Shown: piece after piece, positions 40,624 through 44,129 of the stretch
Layout of the letters: every line of letters starts with the position of its first letter
Numbering within the stretch: position 1 is the stretch's first letter
Origin: JBCBSS01 sp039819065
GTDB taxonomy: Bacteria; Bacteroidota; Bacteroidia; Cytophagales; Cyclobacteriaceae
Length of the DNA: 44,129 nucleotides
NCBI GenBank assembly: GCA_039819065.1
Contig: JBCBSS010000053.1
Span: 1-44,129 of the forward strand
Direction: 5' to 3'
Notes under the pieces: model-generated
What the model saw: only the letters and a program-made list of their open reading frames with translations
What the model was told of the DNA's origin: nothing
The model's database searches: none
Position numbers and translations under genes: made by a program

Positions 40624-41036
40624 CAGGTATGCTTATCTCTTGTATACAGTCTATATGATTGGTGGATAAAGGTAGTTATAAGGTTTTTCAACCCGATCTA
40701 TTTTTCATGGTGGTTGATCAGGTCTATTCAGGTTGCACTCATAGCTGAGCGGATTGGTATTCCCTGCACACTACATATTTCCCGAAGAGTGCTTTGGATG
40801 ATCTTTCATAAAGTTTGAACCGCGCACATAACGCAATAGCTAATCAACTTGGCTCAGTCATTCGCACAAAAGAAGCACGATACATCCGCTACACAGACGG
40901 TTTTGAAGAATTGTATGATTTGACCCTAGACCCCAATGAATGGAATAATCTATCGGAGGAAGCCAAATATGAGGATCTAAAAAACAAATGAGTGATTTCC
41001 TGGATCAAGGTTTTAGCAACTATAGACAATAACGTG
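40624..41036. other. Intergenic region with the sulfatase remnant
   Basis: About 190 bases from 40624 to 40811 show no gene or repeat I recognise. The rest is the sulfatase remnant and a short leader before the WD40 start. No promoter motif is convincing. Confidence 0.6.
40812..40991 (+). pseudogene. Sulfatase C-terminal remnant
   Basis: The frame ending at the TGA 40989-40991 reads HNAIANQLGSVIRTKEARYI, then RYTDGFEELYDLTLDPNEWN and a NLSEEAKYEDLKNK tail. This is the typical end of iduronate-2-sulfatase-like sulfatases, with RYIRYxDGxEELYDxxxDPNEWxNL. A stop (TAA at 40809) lies immediately upstream in frame, and neither a catalytic Cys motif nor a start codon is found in the 190 bases before it. 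It is therefore the last 59 codons of a lost gene. It sits just before the second WD40 gene. Confidence 0.75.
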
Positions 41037-42119
41037 ATGAAACTAATTTATTTGACCATATCATTATTGATGGCCCAAAGTGCAATGGCTCAATCTTATG
41101 ATTATTCTCCCAAATTAAACCCTGTATGGGCACGCCTTGGAGACGTTTATGGAGAGAATGGAGATGTTGAGTCGGTGGAATTCTCACCTGATGGTAAATA
41201 CATTGTTTCAGGCACTAAATATGATCACGAAGTAGTGCTATGGCGAACATCCGATGGTGTGGAGCAATGGAGGTACAATACAGGTTGGGAAATAGAAGTG
41301 GCCATGTTTTCACCGGACGGTAAGACTATAGCTGTAGCAAGTGAAGACTATAAAATCCGATTGCTCAATGCCAGTACTGGGGAAGTAAAAAAAATACTTG
41401 AACTGACCGAGGGGATAGATGGCTTGACCTTTTCTCACGATGGAAAATGGTTGATAGCTGGGGAAGAGGCACCAAGTAAACCCGGTAATGGGAAAGTCAA
41501 ATTCTATAGTATGCCTGATGCCAACTTGGCAAAAACCGTGACCTTCAGCGCAACTGTCAACAGCCTCGACGTAACACAGGATAGTAAGTATCTACTTGCC
41601 TTAGGTGGTCAGGAAGTGAAAGTATATGATCTTGAATCTTTGGAAGAAATAGCAACGGTCACTTCAGAGGTAGATGTTGTTCACCTCATTACGGCGCGCT
41701 TTAGCCCGGATGGCAAATACATCGCAGCAGGAGATAATGGTGGATATCTGCACGTTTGGGATTGGAAAGCAAAAAAGCTCATCAGAAGATTCAATAGTAC
41801 AGGTATGAAAATCGAGATTGTTGACTGGGCCCCTACCGGGAAATACCTGGTGACTGGTGGGTTTGATAATTACCTAAGAATCTATAGGACGGATTACATC
41901 ACGGACAGAAAAAACCACAAGGTGATCTCCCCGCATGGCATGCATGATGTGGGTTCGTTCATCGAATATTTATCATTTAGCCCGAATGGTGAATTAATCT
42001 GCACTGCCAATCAGGATGGTACAGTCAGGCTCTGGGTATTTATGAAGAACGATGCCAGCGAAGCGAACAAGCGTCATCGTGCATTGAGAAAAAAACAGGC
42101 CACAGATGCAAAGAATTAA
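41037..42119 (+). CDS. Secreted WD40-repeat protein, paralogue of the 38-kb gene
   Basis: A 360-aa protein. The ATG at 41037 is chosen because it gives a clean signal peptide (MKLIYLTISLLMAQSAMAQ); a GTG at 40992 would add 15 residues in front. WD40-like blades begin with VESVEFSPDGKYIVSGTKYD, nearly identical to the paralogue at 38275, then VVLWRTSDG, VAMFSPDGKTIAVASEDYKI, IDGLTFSHDGKWLIAGEEA and LSFSPNGELICTANQDGTVR with a final LWVF. The basic tail (RHRALRKKQ) ends just inside the start of the downstream sulfatase (14-nt overlap), so translation is coupled. It is probably exported with the sulfatase. The function is unknown. Confidence 0.85.
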   Translation: MKLIYLTISLLMAQSAMAQSYDYSPKLNPVWARLGDVYGENGDVESVEFSPDGKYIVSGTKYDHEVVLWRTSDGVEQWRYNTGWEIEVAMFSPDGKTIAVASEDYKIRLLNASTGEVKKILELTEGIDGLTFSHDGKWLIAGEEAPSKPGNGKVKFYSMPDANLAKTVTFSATVNSLDVTQDSKYLLALGGQEVKVYDLESLEEIATVTSEVDVVHLITARFSPDGKYIAAGDNGGYLHVWDWKAKKLIRRFNSTGMKIEIVDWAPTGKYLVTGGFDNYLRIYRTDYITDRKNHKVISPHGMHDVGSFIEYLSFSPNGELICTANQDGTVRLWVFMKNDASEANKRHRALRKKQATDAKN

Positions 42120-43926
42120 TCCGTTGTTTTTTCTAGGAGTACTTTTTTACTCCATATTTATTTCGGCCTGTAGTTCGGAAAAAGAACTTCCTCCACCTAA
42201 TATCTTATGGATTGTGAGTGAGGATAATAGTCCTTTGTTGGGCTGTTATGGCGATGATCTAGCTACCAGCCCGAATATTGATAGGCTGGCATCTAAGGGA
42301 ATACTTTATACCCGTGCCTATGCCAATGCACCCGTGTGTTCTCCCAACCGTGCCACTTTAATCACCGGGATGTACGTATCCGCTTTGGGCACAGAGCACA
42401 TGCGCTCGACTTATGCGATACCAGATTTTGTAAAGTTTTATCCTCACTATCTAAGGCAGGCAGGCTACTACACCACCAACAATGCCAAGGAAGACTACAA
42501 CACCAATAGTGAACGACCTGATATATGGAATGAAAGTAGTAAAACTGCTGATTATAAAAATAGGAAGAATGGCCAACCCTTTTTCCATATCCAAAACCTT
42601 CATTCTACACACGAAAGCAGATTACATTGGGATTCAATTGCCAATTATCATGACCCGGGTAAAGTAAAACTTCCTCCCTATCATCCTGACACGAAGGAGG
42701 TTAGAAATGACTGGGCCGTATATTATGACCGTATTAGAAAGATGGACGAACAAGTGGGGGCTATACTTGATGATCTGGAAAAGCAGGGGCTAGCTGAAAA
42801 TACCATCATATTCTATTACAGCGATCATGGCGGCGCATTGCCCAGAAGTAAGCGTTTCTTATTTGAGTCGGGGCTAAGAGTACCCTTGATTGTGCGCATT
42901 CCCGAAAAGTACAAACACCTGGCCCCACAAGCCATGGGCACGAAGTCAGACAGGTTGGTTTCGTTTATTGATCTTGCGCCTACGCTCTTAAGTATCGCTG
43001 GTACTAAAGTACCGGAATACATGCAGGGTCGTGCTTTTCTTGGCCAGGAGATTAGGGAATCCTCGCCTTATTCCTATGCAGTCAGAGGGCGCATGGATGA
43101 ACGCATTGATCTGTCAAGAAGCATTACTGATGGCAATTACCGCTATACCAGAAACTATATGCCTCATCGGCACTATGGTCAATACCTTACCACTTCATGG
43201 AAAGCACCAGCAATGCGCTCCTGGGAAGAGGCCTACAAAAATGGAACACTTAACGAAGTGCAAAGCGCCTTTTTTAAGGCTAAGCCTTATGAAGAGCTTT
43301 ACGATTTAAAAGAAGATCCTCATAACGTGGTGAACCTCGCGGATCAAGCGAGTTATCTAAGTATCAAAAAAGAATTCAGTCTGGCACTCGACCAGTGGCA
43401 AATTGAACAGAAAGATGCGGGTCTCATACCAGAAGCTTTGCTTTTTGATATGGACAATATCTACGAGCAAAACCAAGATGGCTTTGATGTTGAAAGTATA
43501 TTGGCCTTGGCCAAAAAAGCAGGAGCTGGCGATACCAGCAATGTGGATCACTTCATCGATTTGCTACAAAATGGGAACGAGGTGGAAAGGTATTGGGCAA
43601 ATATAGGCTTGACCGTTTTGGGCACAAAAGCAGAGAGCACCAAAGAGAATTTAATATTGGCCTTGCATGACTCTTCGGCAGTTGTAGGTATTGCTACGGC
43701 AGAGGCCTTGTACAATTTAGGCATAATTGATTTGGCTGTGGAAAGGCTTATAAAAGCACTTGATAATGAGAATTTAATGGTAAGAGTACAGGCTCTTAAT
43801 GTTTTGGAACTGATGGATGAAAACGCTCGTCCCGCTTTGCAGAAAATTGAGGCACTAATAGAGCCCAAAGAGCAACGGGAATACGACAACAGGCTGATGT
43901 GGAGAATCGTTGAGAAACTCAATTGA
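42106..43926 (+). CDS. Sulfatase lipoprotein with C-terminal HEAT-like repeats
   Basis: A 606-aa sulfatase. The lipobox ISAC (Cys22) predicts an exported lipoprotein. Metal ligands lie in LWIVSEDNSPLLGCYG (34-49). The modification motif is CSPNRATLITG from Cys78, a CxPxR form with Asn in place of the usual Ser. GTEHMRS follows, as in the S1_8-type group. YYSDHGGALPRSKRF (about 227-241) holds further metal residues. Residues about 480-600 are helical HEAT-like repeats (ANIGLTVLGTKAES, then SSAVVGIATAEALYNLG and ENLMVRVQALNVLELM), uncommon in sulfatases. It overlaps the WD40 gene by 14 nt. It would remove sulfate from a glycan. A maturase encoded elsewhere is needed. Confidence 0.92.
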   Translation: MQRINPLFFLGVLFYSIFISACSSEKELPPPNILWIVSEDNSPLLGCYGDDLATSPNIDRLASKGILYTRAYANAPVCSPNRATLITGMYVSALGTEHMRSTYAIPDFVKFYPHYLRQAGYYTTNNAKEDYNTNSERPDIWNESSKTADYKNRKNGQPFFHIQNLHSTHESRLHWDSIANYHDPGKVKLPPYHPDTKEVRNDWAVYYDRIRKMDEQVGAILDDLEKQGLAENTIIFYYSDHGGALPRSKRFLFESGLRVPLIVRIPEKYKHLAPQAMGTKSDRLVSFIDLAPTLLSIAGTKVPEYMQGRAFLGQEIRESSPYSYAVRGRMDERIDLSRSITDGNYRYTRNYMPHRHYGQYLTTSWKAPAMRSWEEAYKNGTLNEVQSAFFKAKPYEELYDLKEDPHNVVNLADQASYLSIKKEFSLALDQWQIEQKDAGLIPEALLFDMDNIYEQNQDGFDVESILALAKKAGAGDTSNVDHFIDLLQNGNEVERYWANIGLTVLGTKAESTKENLILALHDSSAVVGIATAEALYNLGIIDLAVERLIKALDNENLMVRVQALNVLELMDENARPALQKIEALIEPKEQREYDNRLMWRIVEKLN

Positions 43927-43948
43927 AATGTTCAACCCATTTACAGAA

Positions 43949-43981
43949 AGTAATTAGATTACTCAAAGTAATCTAATTACT
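43949..43981. repeat. Palindromic repeat A, copy 6
   Basis: Perfect 15-bp arms identical to copies 3 and 5, with spacer CAA, 22 nt after the sulfatase stop. It may be the end of that transcript. Confidence 0.9.
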
Positions 43982-44021
43982 CAGAAGATCTTGACACCAG
44001 CAACCACATATCCACTAATGT

Positions 44022-44129
44022 TGGCTGAAAATGAGATTCCCCGGATTCGTTCCTACGTCACGAACCGGAGAATGGCGATCTGGCCAATGGCTTAAAGAAA
44101 GGGCACCTTCAAATAATCATATCATCAAC
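44022..44129 (+). repeat. Leader repeat E, copy 2 (runs off the window)
   Basis: GAGATTCCCCGGATTCGTTC, then CACGAACCGGAGAATGGCG and GCCAATGGCTTAAAGAAAGG match copy 1 and its continuation near 23.2 kb. A repeat C copy would be expected just beyond the window end. Confidence 0.75.

Noticed and set aside
1..44129. Prophage or integrative element as the cause of the repeats
   Set aside because: No integrase, transposase, phage structural gene, tRNA attachment site or long direct repeat was seen. The repeats look like small non-coding elements.

Overview
The window is one stretch of a Bacteroidota chromosome, most likely a free-living or marine Cytophagales-type bacterium. Evidence for this is a CarboxypepD_reg-like TonB-dependent receptor, a type IX secretion (T9SS) C-terminal sorting domain, many lipoproteins and secreted enzymes, sulfatases, an ECF sigma factor beside the receptor, weak Shine-Dalgarno signals and moderate GC. 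No rRNA, tRNA, CRISPR array, integrase or transposase was found.

Positions 1-6.65 kb hold mixed housekeeping and accessory genes: an NAD-dependent epimerase, two GNAT acetyltransferases, a divergent MreB/actin-like protein, a dual-specificity-type protein phosphatase, a small membrane protein, an AraC regulator, a secreted unknown, and a tiny secreted protein made of exactly three 42-residue WD40-like repeats. Positions 6.85-18.04 kb are alpha-glucan metabolism on the minus strand: a GH57/DUF3536 protein, then a tight glgE - treS-mak fusion - glgB operon (the GlgE route from maltose-1-phosphate to branched glucan). The TreS domain lacks its GH13 catalytic nucleophile (Ser206 where Asp is expected). 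A matrixin-like lipoprotein protease lies between GH57 and glgB, with a perfect palindrome on each side.

Positions 18.5-22.6 kb, divergent from glgE, form a four-gene operon: circularly permuted ATP-grasp, alpha-E protein, Anbu (proteasome-like Ntn hydrolase) and transglutaminase-like protease. This is a recurrent association whose biochemical role is unsettled. A cpREC receiver-like gene follows, bracketed by large hairpin repeats.

Positions 23.5-44 kb read as a polysaccharide-utilization region without a visible SusD. It has a GH28 and sulfatase pair followed by the remnant of an enolase-superfamily gene. A minus-strand operon follows: ECF sigma, a 77-aa protein, the TonB receptor, a T9SS beta-helix protein and a lipoprotein. 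Then come a divergent LacI regulator with two tandem 12-bp operator-like sites, a GH2 enzyme, a secreted WD40 protein coupled to an enolase-superfamily enzyme, a sulfatase remnant, and a second secreted WD40 protein coupled to a sulfatase. The enzyme set suggests a sulfated, uronate-containing glycan, but the substrate is inferred only.

Intergenic DNA is full of hairpin repeats. A 33-34 nt palindrome occurs six times with compensating changes in its two arms. A 60-nt element recurs in both orientations. A 17-bp-arm hairpin occurs three times around the cpREC gene. Further hairpins cluster at 26.9-27.6, 35.1-35.4 and 37.7-38.2 kb.
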